This document shows positions 16,521 through 24,785 of a stretch of DNA of 37,045 nt, one piece after another. A model generated the notes under the pieces. That model saw only the letters and a program-made list of their open reading frames with translations. It did no database searches and was not told the origin of the DNA. Position numbers and translations under genes: made by a program. Position 1 is the first letter of the stretch. Each line of letters opens with the position of its first letter. This DNA is from Cytophagales bacterium (lineage in GTDB: Bacteria; Bacteroidota; Bacteroidia; Cytophagales; Bernardetiaceae). Location: positions 1-37,045 of the forward strand of contig RDZD01000036.1 in assembly GCA_004293815.1 (NCBI GenBank). Reading direction: 5' to 3'.

Positions 16521-18311
16521 CTATTTTCCGCTTTTGAGCCAGCGGCTTCTTACCTTCATTTGTTCGGTAGTGGGGCTTTCTAAACTTTGACAGTAATACA
16601 ACTTATTGATATCCAAAGCTAGTTTGACCTTGACCGTTTGAATCGAGGAGGCTCTAGAGAGGAGTATACTGATCTCATCACCTGCTTTTTTGTTTGATAA
16701 TAAGTCAGACAAACCCATTCTATTTGTAACACGATAACCGTCTATAGCCAAGATTTCATCATTCACATTCAAGCCATAGGTGTAACCGCAGCCACCTTTG
16801 TATACATTTTTGATAATCACTTTGCCGCCAGTGTCGTCAGTGCTGCAACCCAAAGAGATACTGCTTGGTTCTTGTTCTTTGAGCGTAAGACCTGCATAAC
16901 CCAAGATACGGTTATAGTCTGGCACTGTGGTTCCTGCTACATACTTTTCAAAAAAATCGGTCATTTTTTTGCCTGCTATTTTTTCAGCAGCCTGCCTAAA
17001 TTCTAAATCTGTATAGCCTGTGTTGCGTTTTTTGTAGGTCTCTTCATAGAGCATCCGCATAAGCTCATCTAGACCCTTTTCACCCTGTGTGGCAGCCAAA
17101 AGCTCTAAGTCCAGCAAAGCACCCAGCACAGAGCCATAAGTGTAGTACGACACGGTGGCATTGGCAGAGTTTTCATCGGGTCTATAAAACTTAATCCACG
17201 CATCAAAGCTAGATTCGGTAACAGGCTGTACACGCCTGCCAAAGCGGTTCTCAATCGTGCCTACGTTGTTACAAAACGTCTCGATGAAACCTTCTACATC
17301 AGAAAAGCCTGCTCTCATGTTTAGAAGCTCGTCATAGTAGCTCGTGATACCTTCTGCTACCCAAAGCATATTGGTATAATTTTCTTGATTGTAGTCAAAA
17401 GGCCCTAAGGCTTTAGGGCGCAATCTTTTGACATTCCAAAGGTGAAAATATTCGTGAATAATAAGCCCCATAAAACCCGCATAGGCATCTGGATTGGTGT
17501 AAGAAAAGCGGCTCATCATCACAGAACAAGAATTGAGGTGCTCTAAGCCGCCGCCGCCGCTGTTTACGTTGTGCACAATGAAGGTATAAGACTCGCAGGG
17601 ATTTTCGCCAAAAACAGAGGTACAAATATCTACACATTGCTCAAAGTCTTTGGCTATACGTTTGGCGTTGTAGTTACCTCCGCCATACATGGCTATTTCG
17701 TGCGGTATGCCTTTGTATTTGAACTCTATCACTTCATGATTGCCAATTTCTATGGGTGAGTCGGCCAGCACATCATAGTTAGGCACTGCACGCGTCCAGA
17801 TATCATCTTTTTCGGCTTTTAGCGAAGTGCTGATGACTTTAAAGTCTGTGTGAGGCTTAATGATCAAGGTAGAAGCTTTATCGGCAAGCCCTACCAAATA
17901 CATAAACACACTTGTTCCGTTGATATAGGCGTGCGATGCGTCCAAAAAGCTAGTTCTCACGCTCAACTCATTGGCATACACGCGATAACTGACGCTAAAA
18001 TCTTTATCATCTTTATTGAAAACTTTCCAGCGATTTTTGGCCAGTTTTTCAATTTCTAGAGGCTTACTTCCTTTTGCTTGCACGCTTTCTAGGTTTCGAG
18101 AGTACTCTCTTACCATATAAGATCCTGGTATCCAAACAGGTAATTCGAATATAGCCTCAGGTTTGTTATAATTTTTGACATCTATTGTTACCTCAAAATA
18201 GTGTGTATGAGGCTCTGGCATTGCCAAATGATATACAAGGCTTTGGGCTTGTGTTTGGGGCAAAAACACAAGCCATAGAAGAATGATGAGTAGTGATTTT
18301 GATGATTTCAT
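16521..18311 (-). CDS. M61 family metallopeptidase with PDZ domain
   Basis: A 596-residue glycyl-aminopeptidase-like M61 peptidase. The N-terminal signal peptide (SKSLLIILLWLVFLPQTQAQ) sends it to the periplasm. The zinc site is HEYFH at 286-290 with the third ligand E320 in WVAEGITSYY. The M61 substrate-binding GGLEH lies at 254-258 and VWIPGSYMVREYSR at 59-72. A PDZ domain occupies about 490-580 (GYTYGLNVNDEILAIDGYRV). Length is typical. It is transcribed alone, from a TATATTTG box (18349-18356) to the hairpin at 16430-16479. Likely role is periplasmic peptide processing; specificity unknown. Confidence 0.93.
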   Translation of the reverse strand: MKSSKSLLIILLWLVFLPQTQAQSLVYHLAMPEPHTHYFEVTIDVKNYNKPEAIFELPVWIPGSYMVREYSRNLESVQAKGSKPLEIEKLAKNRWKVFNKDDKDFSVSYRVYANELSVRTSFLDASHAYINGTSVFMYLVGLADKASTLIIKPHTDFKVISTSLKAEKDDIWTRAVPNYDVLADSPIEIGNHEVIEFKYKGIPHEIAMYGGGNYNAKRIAKDFEQCVDICTSVFGENPCESYTFIVHNVNSGGGGLEHLNSCSVMMSRFSYTNPDAYAGFMGLIIHEYFHLWNVKRLRPKALGPFDYNQENYTNMLWVAEGITSYYDELLNMRAGFSDVEGFIETFCNNVGTIENRFGRRVQPVTESSFDAWIKFYRPDENSANATVSYYTYGSVLGALLDLELLAATQGEKGLDELMRMLYEETYKKRNTGYTDLEFRQAAEKIAGKKMTDFFEKYVAGTTVPDYNRILGYAGLTLKEQEPSSISLGCSTDDTGGKVIIKNVYKGGCGYTYGLNVNDEILAIDGYRVTNRMGLSDLLSNKKAGDEISILLSRASSIQTVKVKLALDINKLYYCQSLESPTTEQMKVRSRWLKSGK

Positions 18312-18348
18312 GATCAGAAGACAGAAATTGGGACTGTAAAATACGTTC

Positions 18349-18356
18349 CAAATATA
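18349..18356 (-). promoter_or_regulatory. -7 element of the M61 peptidase promoter
   Basis: TATATTTG on the minus strand exactly fits TAnnTTTG. TTAG lies about 19 bases upstream in place of TTTG. The leader to the ATG at 18311 would be about 30 bases. Confidence 0.5.
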
Positions 18357-18479
18357 GCATTAAAAATATATAGTACTAAAAAAAACTTGTATTTGGGTAT
18401 AAGACTTACAATAAGTGACATAGCTTTTGAAACAATGAAAAAAAAATACAAAAAATTATATGGACAAATTTGGAGATAG

Positions 18480-18498
18480 TTTTTTTTTTTTTTTTTTT
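18480..18498. repeat. 19-nt T homopolymer
   Basis: Nineteen consecutive T residues lie 74 bases before the lipoprotein ATG and about 170 bases before the divergent M61 gene. Tracts of this length slip readily during replication and could vary promoter spacing, but they are also a common site of sequencing length error. Confidence 0.85.
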
Positions 18499-18571
18499 GC
18501 GTGGGGTTAAGTTACTATCAACAAAATCCTCTTTTTCTCTAATTTATTCTCACCCATAATCTTTGTGCAAT

Positions 18572-18907
18572 ATGAAAAACTTATTGATTCAATGTGCGTT
18601 ACTTTTTGCATTGTTGTTTGGCTTGAATGCTTGCACAAAGCCCGACATCAACCCTGTTATGCAAACCACGAAGTTTTTGAATGCGTCTACGGCTAACGAC
18701 GACCATGATTTGCTTTTGAAGTTGGCCGAGGAAAGTGCGCTTTTGGCGTTCGAGAACACCGAGAATATCTCTTTGGTTTCGGTGGAGCTCACCCACGAAA
18801 CAGAGACTCAACTGGTTTATCTGGTAACCTACCGAAATGGTTTGGCTCAGACCAGCACTTATATGGCAGTGGCCAATCGCGTAAATGGTGTTGCATCTTT
18901 CAGATAA
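18572..18907 (+). CDS. small lipoprotein, C-terminus cut short by a frameshifting duplication
   Basis: The ATG at 18572 starts a lipoprotein signal (MKNLLIQCALLFALLFGLNAC) with lipobox LNAC, then TKPD. The intact frame gives 111 residues and stops at 18905-18907, exactly at the junction of a perfect 23-bp tandem duplication (18882-18927). Since 23 is not a multiple of three, the duplication shifts frame. With one copy removed, the frame would run 39 more codons to 19047 and add a Cys-rich tail, giving about 150 residues. The N-terminal part (LLLKLAEESALLAFENTENIS, LVYLVTYRNG) is soluble and acidic. No family is recognised. The protein may be a truncated lipoprotein, a decayed gene or an off state. 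Confidence 0.75.
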   Translation: MKNLLIQCALLFALLFGLNACTKPDINPVMQTTKFLNASTANDDHDLLLKLAEESALLAFENTENISLVSVELTHETETQLVYLVTYRNGLAQTSTYMAVANRVNGVASFR

Positions 18908-18927
18908 ATGGTGTTGCATCTTTCAGA
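18882..18927 (+). repeat. perfect 23-bp tandem duplication inside the lipoprotein gene
   Basis: Copies 18882-18904 and 18905-18927 are identical. The first copy encodes the in-frame NGVASFR; the second starts TAA in the same frame, creating the stop. It looks like a recent slippage event because no base differs between copies. Confidence 0.95.
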
Positions 18928-19047
18928 GGGGGCTTCACAGCAGATTGCACTGGCTCTTGCGGTTGCACAGAAATTTTCAGTATGATAGCACAAACTGTTA
19001 CTTGCAGTTGCCAGCCTTGCGCTATGAGGCTTACGCCTATTATCTAA
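18905..19047 (+). pseudogene. detached 3' portion of the lipoprotein gene (Cys-rich tail)
   Basis: From 18928 the other frame encodes 39 residues beginning GGFTADCTGSCGCTEIF and later TCSCQPCAMR, stopping at TAA 19045-19047. Its six cysteines in C-x3-C-x-C and C-x-C-x2-C spacing are organised, not random. It joins in frame to the upstream lipoprotein if one 23-bp copy is deleted. The bidirectional hairpin at 19079-19121 follows directly, which also marks 19047 as the original gene end. Confidence 0.75.
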
Positions 19048-19078
19048 GCATGGTATAATTGAATAATATCCCTAAAAA

Positions 19079-19121
19079 ACAGAGCAGTATAACCAGTTGT
19101 AACCTGATTATACTGCTCTGT
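19079..19121 (-). terminator. nuoL terminator
   Basis: Arms 19079-19092 (ACAGAGCAGTATAA) and 19108-19121 are perfect complements with a 15-nt loop. On the minus strand the stem is followed by a run of Ts, a standard intrinsic terminator about 60 bases after the nuoL stop. It also lies just after the end of the convergent lipoprotein gene. Confidence 0.85.
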
Positions 19122-19181
19122 ACTTATGGCCAAGATTGCGTTATAAATATCACATCTTGGCGTGTCTTATTCCGAGTTTGC

Positions 19182-21107
19182 CTACATCAGATTCATAGCC
19201 ACAACAACGATGATACCAATGACCATGGCCAGTAAATAGTAGCTGGTATTGCCTGTTTGAAGCATTCTTAGGCGTTCTGATGTCCCACGTGTTATTTGGC
19301 CTACACCTTCCACAATGGCATCTAAAACTTTATTATCTATAAAGGAATAGCATATTGAAGACAAAGCCATCATGGGCTTTACAAAAATACTGTCGTAAAG
19401 CTCGTCTACATAGTACTTATTGTAAACAACCTTCACCGCACCACTATAACTCTTGTCGTCTGCTGGCACATTCTTGCCTTTGCCATACATAGAAAATGCC
19501 ACAAAGGCACTAACGAGAGCCACAGTTACAGAAACCCCCATCAAAACCAACTCCATGGTATGAGAAGGATGAGGGTGTGAAAACATGGCAGCATTGGCGA
19601 GTTTTGCATTGTCGAAAAGAGGCTCCATGAAGGATACAAGCCAGTTGGTGGAAGAGAATACTGGCGGCAGACCCATAAAGCCACCTACCATAGACAAGAC
19701 AGCCAGAACGATTAATGGCAAGGTCATTACCAAAGGCGACTCGTGTAAATGTTCTTTTTGATACTGCGTGCCTCTAAAACTTCCGTTGAAGGTCAGGAAA
19801 AGCAAACGGAACATATAAAAAGCTGTCATCGCTGAGCCTAGCACCGCCAGAACGTATAAAAATTTGCTGTGTGCAAAAACGTGCAATAGAATTTCATCTT
19901 TGGAAAAGAAGCCAGCAAAAGGCGGAATACCAGAAATAGCAATGCAAGCAATCAAGAACGTGAGATAGGTTACTTTGAGGTTAGAGCGCAAACCACCCAT
20001 GTTGCGGATATCTTGCTCATTGCTCATTGCATGGATAACACTACCCGCCCCCAAGAAGAGCAATGCCTTAAAGAAAGCGTGTGTAATCACGTGAAACATA
20101 CCTGAGGTAAAAGCCCCTACGCCCAGAGCAAGAAACATATAACCCAACTGGCTCACCGTGGAGTAGGCCAGAACTTTTTTGATGTCATTCTGAAAGATAC
20201 CTATTGTAGCCGCCATAAGAGCAGTGATAACTCCCACGTAGCCAACAATTTCTAGAGTAGTAGGCGCGAGAACAAACAAAACATTGGAACGCACAACCAT
20301 ATAGATGCCCGCCGTAACCATTGTAGCCGCGTGTATGAGGGCAGATACAGGCGTAGGGCCAGCCATCGCATCTGGCAACCAAGTATAAAGCGGTACTTGC
20401 GCACTCTTGCCCATTGCGCCTACAAACAAACACAACGTAATAGCGGTAACTGTGGCATCACCTACAGCAAAGTTGCCTGTAACGAGCTTATCAAATACTT
20501 CTACATACTCCAAGCTGCCAAACTGTCCTAACATGATAAAAATGCCAATCAGAAAGCCTAAATCACCTATACGATTCATTATAAAAGCTTTTTTGGCGGC
20601 ATCGTTGTAATCATGGTTCTTATTCCAAAAGCCAATCAAAAGATAAGAGCACAAACCTACACCTTCCCAACCAATAAACATGATGAGGTAGTTTGAGCCC
20701 ATGACCAGCAGAAGCATTGAAAACATGAAGAGGTTGAGGTAAGCAAAAAACTTCCCATATCCCTCGTCATGGCTCATATACCCAATTGAGTAAAGATGAA
20801 TTAAAGAGCCTATGCCCGTAACAACCATAAGCATAAGCAAAGAAAGCTGGTCTATCAAAAACGAAAACCGTAAGCTAAAATCTCCTACGCTAAACCATTC
20901 AAACAAGAGGACATTAATGGGTTGGTTGCCGCCTGCACTAAACTGGCTGAAAGCAGAAAGAGCCAAAGCAAAAGAGGCTAAAACCACCCCCACGCCTATT
21001 GGCCCTACCAACACCTTAGGCACTGTTTTAAAGCCCAATCCATTGATTAAAAATCCTAAGAGAGGCAAGGTGGGTATCAGTGCAATTGTGAGTTCTAAAG
21101 CCGTCAT
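19182..21107 (-). CDS. nuoL: NADH-quinone oxidoreductase subunit L
   Basis: A 641-residue complex I antiporter-like subunit with the full NuoL architecture: many transmembrane helices, conserved GWEGVGLCSYLLIGFW, MGKSAQVPLYTWLPDAMAGP and PVSALIHAATMVTAGIY, and the C-terminal amphipathic helix region plus last helix. It conducts protons in the membrane arm of complex I. It is the last gene of a three-gene unit (nuoJ-nuoK-nuoL) ended by the hairpin at 19079-19121. nuoM and nuoN, which usually follow, are not here. Confidence 0.97.
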   Translation of the reverse strand: MTALELTIALIPTLPLLGFLINGLGFKTVPKVLVGPIGVGVVLASFALALSAFSQFSAGGNQPINVLLFEWFSVGDFSLRFSFLIDQLSLLMLMVVTGIGSLIHLYSIGYMSHDEGYGKFFAYLNLFMFSMLLLVMGSNYLIMFIGWEGVGLCSYLLIGFWNKNHDYNDAAKKAFIMNRIGDLGFLIGIFIMLGQFGSLEYVEVFDKLVTGNFAVGDATVTAITLCLFVGAMGKSAQVPLYTWLPDAMAGPTPVSALIHAATMVTAGIYMVVRSNVLFVLAPTTLEIVGYVGVITALMAATIGIFQNDIKKVLAYSTVSQLGYMFLALGVGAFTSGMFHVITHAFFKALLFLGAGSVIHAMSNEQDIRNMGGLRSNLKVTYLTFLIACIAISGIPPFAGFFSKDEILLHVFAHSKFLYVLAVLGSAMTAFYMFRLLFLTFNGSFRGTQYQKEHLHESPLVMTLPLIVLAVLSMVGGFMGLPPVFSSTNWLVSFMEPLFDNAKLANAAMFSHPHPSHTMELVLMGVSVTVALVSAFVAFSMYGKGKNVPADDKSYSGAVKVVYNKYYVDELYDSIFVKPMMALSSICYSFIDNKVLDAIVEGVGQITRGTSERLRMLQTGNTSYYLLAMVIGIIVVVAMNLM

Positions 21108-21172
21108 ACCAAATAGTATTTTGTGTATCTTTTAAGTTAAAGTTATATTTTAAACATAGACTGGGCTAATTG

Positions 21173-21496
21173 CTACCATTTAAGTTTGCTCAATAAGCCA
21201 ATGTCTGTACTGCGAGAATTTCGGTATATCATTACCACAATGGCCAAACCTACAGCCACTTCCGCCGCTGCCACCACCATAATAAAAAATACAAAAACTT
21301 GCCCACTGGCATCGCCGTTATAGGCCGAAAATGCGGTTAGGAGCAAATTGGTTGCATTAAGCATGAGTTCCACGCACATGAACATAATCAAAGCATTGCG
21401 ACGCATCAGCACCCCAATAATACCTATGCAAAACAAGGCCGTGCTGAAATAAATATAGTGCTCTAAAGGTATTGTTTTGATGATTTCTAAATCCAT
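21173..21496 (-). CDS. nuoK: NADH-quinone oxidoreductase subunit K
   Basis: A 107-residue membrane subunit with three helices and typical sequence: IGVLMRRNALIMFMCVELML, NATNLLLTAF and AAAEVAVGLAIVVMIYR. The buried glutamates in helices 2 and 3 that take part in proton transfer are present (CVELML and AAAEVAVG). It lies between nuoJ (66-base gap) and nuoL (65-base gap) on the same strand. Confidence 0.97.
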   Translation of the reverse strand: MDLEIIKTIPLEHYIYFSTALFCIGIIGVLMRRNALIMFMCVELMLNATNLLLTAFSAYNGDASGQVFVFFIMVVAAAEVAVGLAIVVMIYRNSRSTDIGLLSKLKW

Positions 21497-21562
21497 AATT
21501 GTAGGCTACAAAAGTTTTTACTGTTTATGTAAAGAGACATTTACACGATGATGTTATTGATT

Positions 21563-22102
21563 TTAAATGACCTTATCGCCTGGATCGCGTTTGCCCAGCA
21601 TGACTGCGCCTACCATAGCCGCCAAAAAAAGCACCGAAGCCAACTCAAAAGGCAATAAATAATCCCTAAACAAAACCTTACCCAAAGACTCCACTAAGCC
21701 TACGTTAGAAATAGGCTCGCGATTGGCCACTAAATTCATTTCAGTTTGTCTCAACACAGCCACCATCAAAACCAGAAGGGTTCCCCCTGAAACGGTAGCT
21801 ATTATTTGTGTTATGGCACTTCGTTTATCTTCCTCTTCGTTTTTTAAATTCAAAAACATAATTGTAAACAAGAAGAGAACCATGATAGCCCCTGCATAAA
21901 CAATGATATTTACAGCTGCTAAGAATTGTGCGTTAAGCAGCACATAATGGCCAGAAAGGCAAAAGAAAGTAATGATAAGAAATAACACGCTATGCATGGG
22001 TTTTTTGGAAAACACCACAAGCAGCGCACTTAGCAAGGCTACAAACGTTAAGAAATAAAATATCTTGTCTGCTAACACAGGCATAATCAGAGCGTTGTAC
22101 AT
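21563..22102 (-). CDS. nuoJ: NADH-quinone oxidoreductase subunit J
   Basis: A 179-residue membrane-arm subunit of complex I with five hydrophobic segments and family motifs: KKPMHSVLFLIITFFCLSGHY and AAVNIIVYAGAIMVLFLFTIM, the latter containing the helix linked to coupling. It is first in the nuoJKL unit and has its own promoter (22134-22163). nuoI or other upstream complex I genes are absent; the next gene upstream is the barrel protein of the sigma-factor pair. Confidence 0.96.
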   Translation of the reverse strand: MYNALIMPVLADKIFYFLTFVALLSALLVVFSKKPMHSVLFLIITFFCLSGHYVLLNAQFLAAVNIIVYAGAIMVLFLFTIMFLNLKNEEEDKRSAITQIIATVSGGTLLVLMVAVLRQTEMNLVANREPISNVGLVESLGKVLFRDYLLPFELASVLFLAAMVGAVMLGKRDPGDKVI

Positions 22103-22133
22103 ATATTGCTCAGTTTATATAGTTGGTAAAACA

Positions 22134-22163
22134 CAAAAATAAACAAAGCATTTGCTTTCCAAA
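22134..22163 (-). promoter_or_regulatory. promoter of nuoJKL
   Basis: On the minus strand TTTG (22160-22163), an 18-base spacer and TATTTTTG (22134-22141) match the Bacteroidota housekeeping promoter. The leader to the nuoJ ATG at 22102 would be about 25 bases, so nuoJKL appears to be independently transcribed. Confidence 0.65.
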
Positions 22164-22248
22164 ACCCGAAACTACTTTTTTTCAAAAATTATTGAATAAA
22201 AAATAATTCCTGTTCCTGCATGTATGTAAAAAAATCTTTACAAAATAC

Positions 22249-23823
22249 TTAGAACTGGTAGCTCAAGCCTATTCTTGCTGTGTTAAATACTGAATAGGAG
22301 CGGTAGGTCAGATAAGCATTTTCCAAAAATCCCATAGTCAAGCAGCTTTGTGCTTCTATGTTTGCACGCAGACGATTGTTTACTTTGTAGCTGAACTGAT
22401 AACCTATACTAGCGGTAGGACGCACTTTGTAGCGAGCTGTGGGCTGCATGGCATCAAGAGCCAGCTTAAAATTCCCTGCTGCGACTTCTTGCGTGCTGCG
22501 TATGTTTGCTAGCATGAAGCTTGCCCCTGCGCCTGCTGACACAAAGTGTGTTGTATAAGCATTGTCTGCTACTACATACTTGAGCATCATAGCCGTGTTG
22601 ATAAGACGGTATTTGTATTGTGTGCTAAATTCATACTGCCCATATTCTGGAATAATTTCAAATGCATTGCGATCCAGTTGATTGACGTTGTAGTTAATGG
22701 GTTTTACCGAAGCTGTTTGCCCCTCTACACGGTAGTCCACAGCCGCATAGTCTAGCTGTGCTGAAAGCATGACTCTTTGAGAAATAGGGGTTTCGAGCGT
22801 TAAGCCTAAGCCTACATCCAAATTAGAACGGGTATGCATGTTCTTTGATTTCCAGCCTTCGGTTTCATGTCCTCTAAAAATATTATTGATGTTAATAGCT
22901 GTGGCATTAACACCCAAATAATAGCTGTTATGGCGGCGTTTACGTACTTTTTCTACTGTATTGAATGCCAAGTGAGGAATCGTATTCAAGGATGCTACCA
23001 GAGTCCAATCTCCTACTTCAAGCTTCCCAGCCCCAAAAGGATCTAGAAATTCAACAGCAGCAGTCTCTGCTTTTGTGTAGGCCAGTGAGGCATCAGACGT
23101 AGTGGCATTTATCCTTGTGCCAAAGTTGGTCAGTTCGCTGCCTTTAGGCTCGTTCAAAAATACTGTGTTTGGCGTATCGCTCTTTTTTGACCCCAAATGA
23201 GCCAAGTGCTCAGATTTCATGCCTTGGCTTAGCGCATTGTTGTAGCGGACTGAACTGCTCTTCGAGCCTTTAGCGGTACGAGTAGTAGCAGTTTGGGCAT
23301 TCTTTTCAGCGAGTATTAAGCTTGACTCTTTAGAGCTGTTTATAGTTAAACTTTTTTCGTCAGCGAGGTGTTCCGAGTCAGTTTTGAGCAAAGAGCTGGT
23401 ATTGGTAGCATCAACCTTCGAGCTTTGTTGAATGGCTGTCCAATCGTATGCAATCGGTTGGGGTTGAGTTAAGTCACAGAGTTGCCAAGGCATGAAACAA
23501 GCGCACAGCAAAACAGCAGCGGCGGCAGCATAACGCCAAAGCACAGATGGAACTAAATGAGGTTGTTGAGCGTCCAAATACTTACTCAAACGCTTCCAAC
23601 CGTTTTTGGGTGCAGCTTGCTGAAAATCTCTAAATTTAGCTTGAATAATGGATTTAGTCTCTTGTCCATAGTAATCACCATTTTGAACGGCTTTGTACGC
23701 ATCTATCGCACGATCGTCTAAAACAGAAGAAAGTTCTTCCCAACCATGACTTGGTGGAGTCGCTTCAAAGTCTTCAAACTTATTTTGTATTAGTTTATCA
23801 ATATGTTGATTGTTCTCTTTCAT
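22249..23823 (-). CDS. putative anti-sigma-like membrane protein with C-terminal outer-membrane barrel
   Basis: A 524-residue protein of unusual layout. Residues 12-36 and 60-84 are two related cytoplasmic motifs (IQNKFEDFEATPPSHGWEEL and IQAKFRDFQQAAPKNGWKRL). One membrane segment follows at about 96-113 (WRYAAAAAVLLCACFMPW). Residues ~120-285 form a Ser/Thr/Lys-rich linker. From about 290 to the end, alternating strands with aromatic ends (NSYYLGVNATAIN, LSAQLDYAAVDYR, IGYQFSYKV, terminal RIGLSYQF) look like an outer-membrane beta-barrel. It follows the ECF sigma gene by 45 bases. The N-terminal repeats plus single helix suggest an anti-sigma role; barrel and regulator in one chain is inference from the sequence. 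Confidence 0.75.
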   Translation of the reverse strand: MKENNQHIDKLIQNKFEDFEATPPSHGWEELSSVLDDRAIDAYKAVQNGDYYGQETKSIIQAKFRDFQQAAPKNGWKRLSKYLDAQQPHLVPSVLWRYAAAAAVLLCACFMPWQLCDLTQPQPIAYDWTAIQQSSKVDATNTSSLLKTDSEHLADEKSLTINSSKESSLILAEKNAQTATTRTAKGSKSSSVRYNNALSQGMKSEHLAHLGSKKSDTPNTVFLNEPKGSELTNFGTRINATTSDASLAYTKAETAAVEFLDPFGAGKLEVGDWTLVASLNTIPHLAFNTVEKVRKRRHNSYYLGVNATAININNIFRGHETEGWKSKNMHTRSNLDVGLGLTLETPISQRVMLSAQLDYAAVDYRVEGQTASVKPINYNVNQLDRNAFEIIPEYGQYEFSTQYKYRLINTAMMLKYVVADNAYTTHFVSAGAGASFMLANIRSTQEVAAGNFKLALDAMQPTARYKVRPTASIGYQFSYKVNNRLRANIEAQSCLTMGFLENAYLTYRSYSVFNTARIGLSYQF

Positions 23824-23868
23824 TAAAAATAGCTAGATAGCTCTGTTGTGGAATGTTTGCTGTTTTTT

Positions 23869-24423
23869 TTAACGGGCATTATGGACGTAGTTTGGCGTAA
23901 GCAGTTGTTTAAGTAGAGCTTTGGCACGTGCCAGTTGTGACTTAGATGTGCCTATAGAAATACCAAGCTGTTCTGCTATTTCTTCATGCGAGTAGCCTTC
24001 TATCACGTAGAGGTTAAACACCATCTTGTAGCCATCAGAAAGCTTGGATATAACACCCAAGAGTTCATCGGCACTCAGGCTACTGAGCACGTTGTCTTCA
24101 GTCTGAGTTTGAGCTTCGGGGGTGTCTTCATAAGTTACCGATAGTAGGCTCTTCTTATTTTTGTTGTAATAATTAATGGCAGTATTGACGGCCACTTTGC
24201 GAACCCAAGCACGCAGAGCTTCGGGGCTAGCAACTTGGCCTATTTTTTCAAAAACAGAAATAAAAACTTCTTGAAGAATATCTGACGCTTCGTTTCTCTC
24301 ATTGGCATAGCGCACACACACACCCATAACTCTGGGTGCGAACTGCTTATAGAGAAGCTCTTGAGCTTTTCTGTCGCCTTTTTTACAGCCTATGATGATT
24401 TCGGCATCAGTCATGCCAAACAA
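23869..24423 (-). CDS. RNA polymerase ECF sigma factor
   Basis: A 184-residue sigma-70 family protein of ECF type. Sigma-2 spans about 12-80 (ANERNEASDILQEVFISVFE, LRAWVRKVAVNTAINYYNK), and sigma-4 about 118-172 (LSDGYKMVFNLYVIEGYSHE, EIAEQLGISIGTSKSQLARA). It directs RNA polymerase to a specific promoter set. The gene 45 bases downstream encodes a membrane protein with a probable cytoplasmic sigma-binding part. It probably autoregulates through the promoter at 24463-24494, although that element looks like the housekeeping type. Confidence 0.95.
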   Translation of the reverse strand: MFGMTDAEIIIGCKKGDRKAQELLYKQFAPRVMGVCVRYANERNEASDILQEVFISVFEKIGQVASPEALRAWVRKVAVNTAINYYNKNKKSLLSVTYEDTPEAQTQTEDNVLSSLSADELLGVISKLSDGYKMVFNLYVIEGYSHEEIAEQLGISIGTSKSQLARAKALLKQLLTPNYVHNAR

Positions 24424-24462
24424 TAGTTATAGTGAGCAGAGATGAGATTTTGTATCTCTTAA

Positions 24463-24494
24463 CAAAGTAAATAGTAATCTATCCTAAAGACAAA
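24463..24494 (-). promoter_or_regulatory. promoter of the ECF sigma gene
   Basis: TTTG (24491-24494), 20 bases, then TTACTTTG (24463-24470) on the minus strand, one mismatch from TAnnTTTG. A short inverted repeat (AGAGAT/ATCTCT, about 24440-24458) lies in the leader. Confidence 0.5.
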
Positions 24495-24675
24495 TAAAGC
24501 ATATAAAAAGTTGCGTTGGGCAGATGTTTTTTTAAATTTTTGTTTCTCAAGCTAAGTTATCTTTATTAAAAAGCTCTAAAAGGCAACCTCAAAGCAATCC
24601 AAATAAATCAAGACTGCTGGCCTGCGCTCCCTTGGTCTAAACAACCAATAAGTTAAAGGACTAACTTTAAAACGA

Positions 24676-24710
24676 AAAACCCATAATCCTCAATGAGAAT
24701 TATGGGTTTT
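24676..24710 (-). terminator. terminator of tRNA-Asn
   Basis: Arms 24676-24687 and 24699-24710 (AAAACCCATAAT/ATTATGGGTTTT) pair perfectly with an 11-nt loop. The hairpin begins directly after the tRNA 3' end on the minus strand, and T-rich sequence follows. Confidence 0.75.
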
Positions 24711-24711
24711 G

Positions 24712-24785
24712 CTCCTCCTCTTGGACTTGAACCAAGGACCCCCTGATTAACAGTCAGGTGCTCTAACCGGCTGAGCTAAGGAGGA
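24712..24785 (-). tRNA. tRNA-Asn (anticodon GTT)
   Basis: A 74-base cloverleaf reads on the minus strand: acceptor TCCTCCT pairs with AGGAGGA, D-stem GCTC/GAGC, anticodon stem CCTGA/TCAGG with loop CTGTTAA (anticodon GTT), variable GGGTC, T-stem CTTGG/CCAAG with loop TTCAAGT, and discriminator G. CCA is not encoded. A promoter-like pair (24805-24836) and a terminator hairpin flank it. No integrase or duplicated 3' end is nearby. Confidence 0.97.

Noticed and set aside
20185..20433. Overlapping out-of-frame ORFs within nuoL and similar ones in other long genes
   Set aside because: They share bases with strongly conserved coding sequence and have no family features or start context.
24712..24785. 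tRNA-Asn as an integration site
   Set aside because: No integrase, no duplicated tRNA 3' end and no change in gene content is visible on either side.
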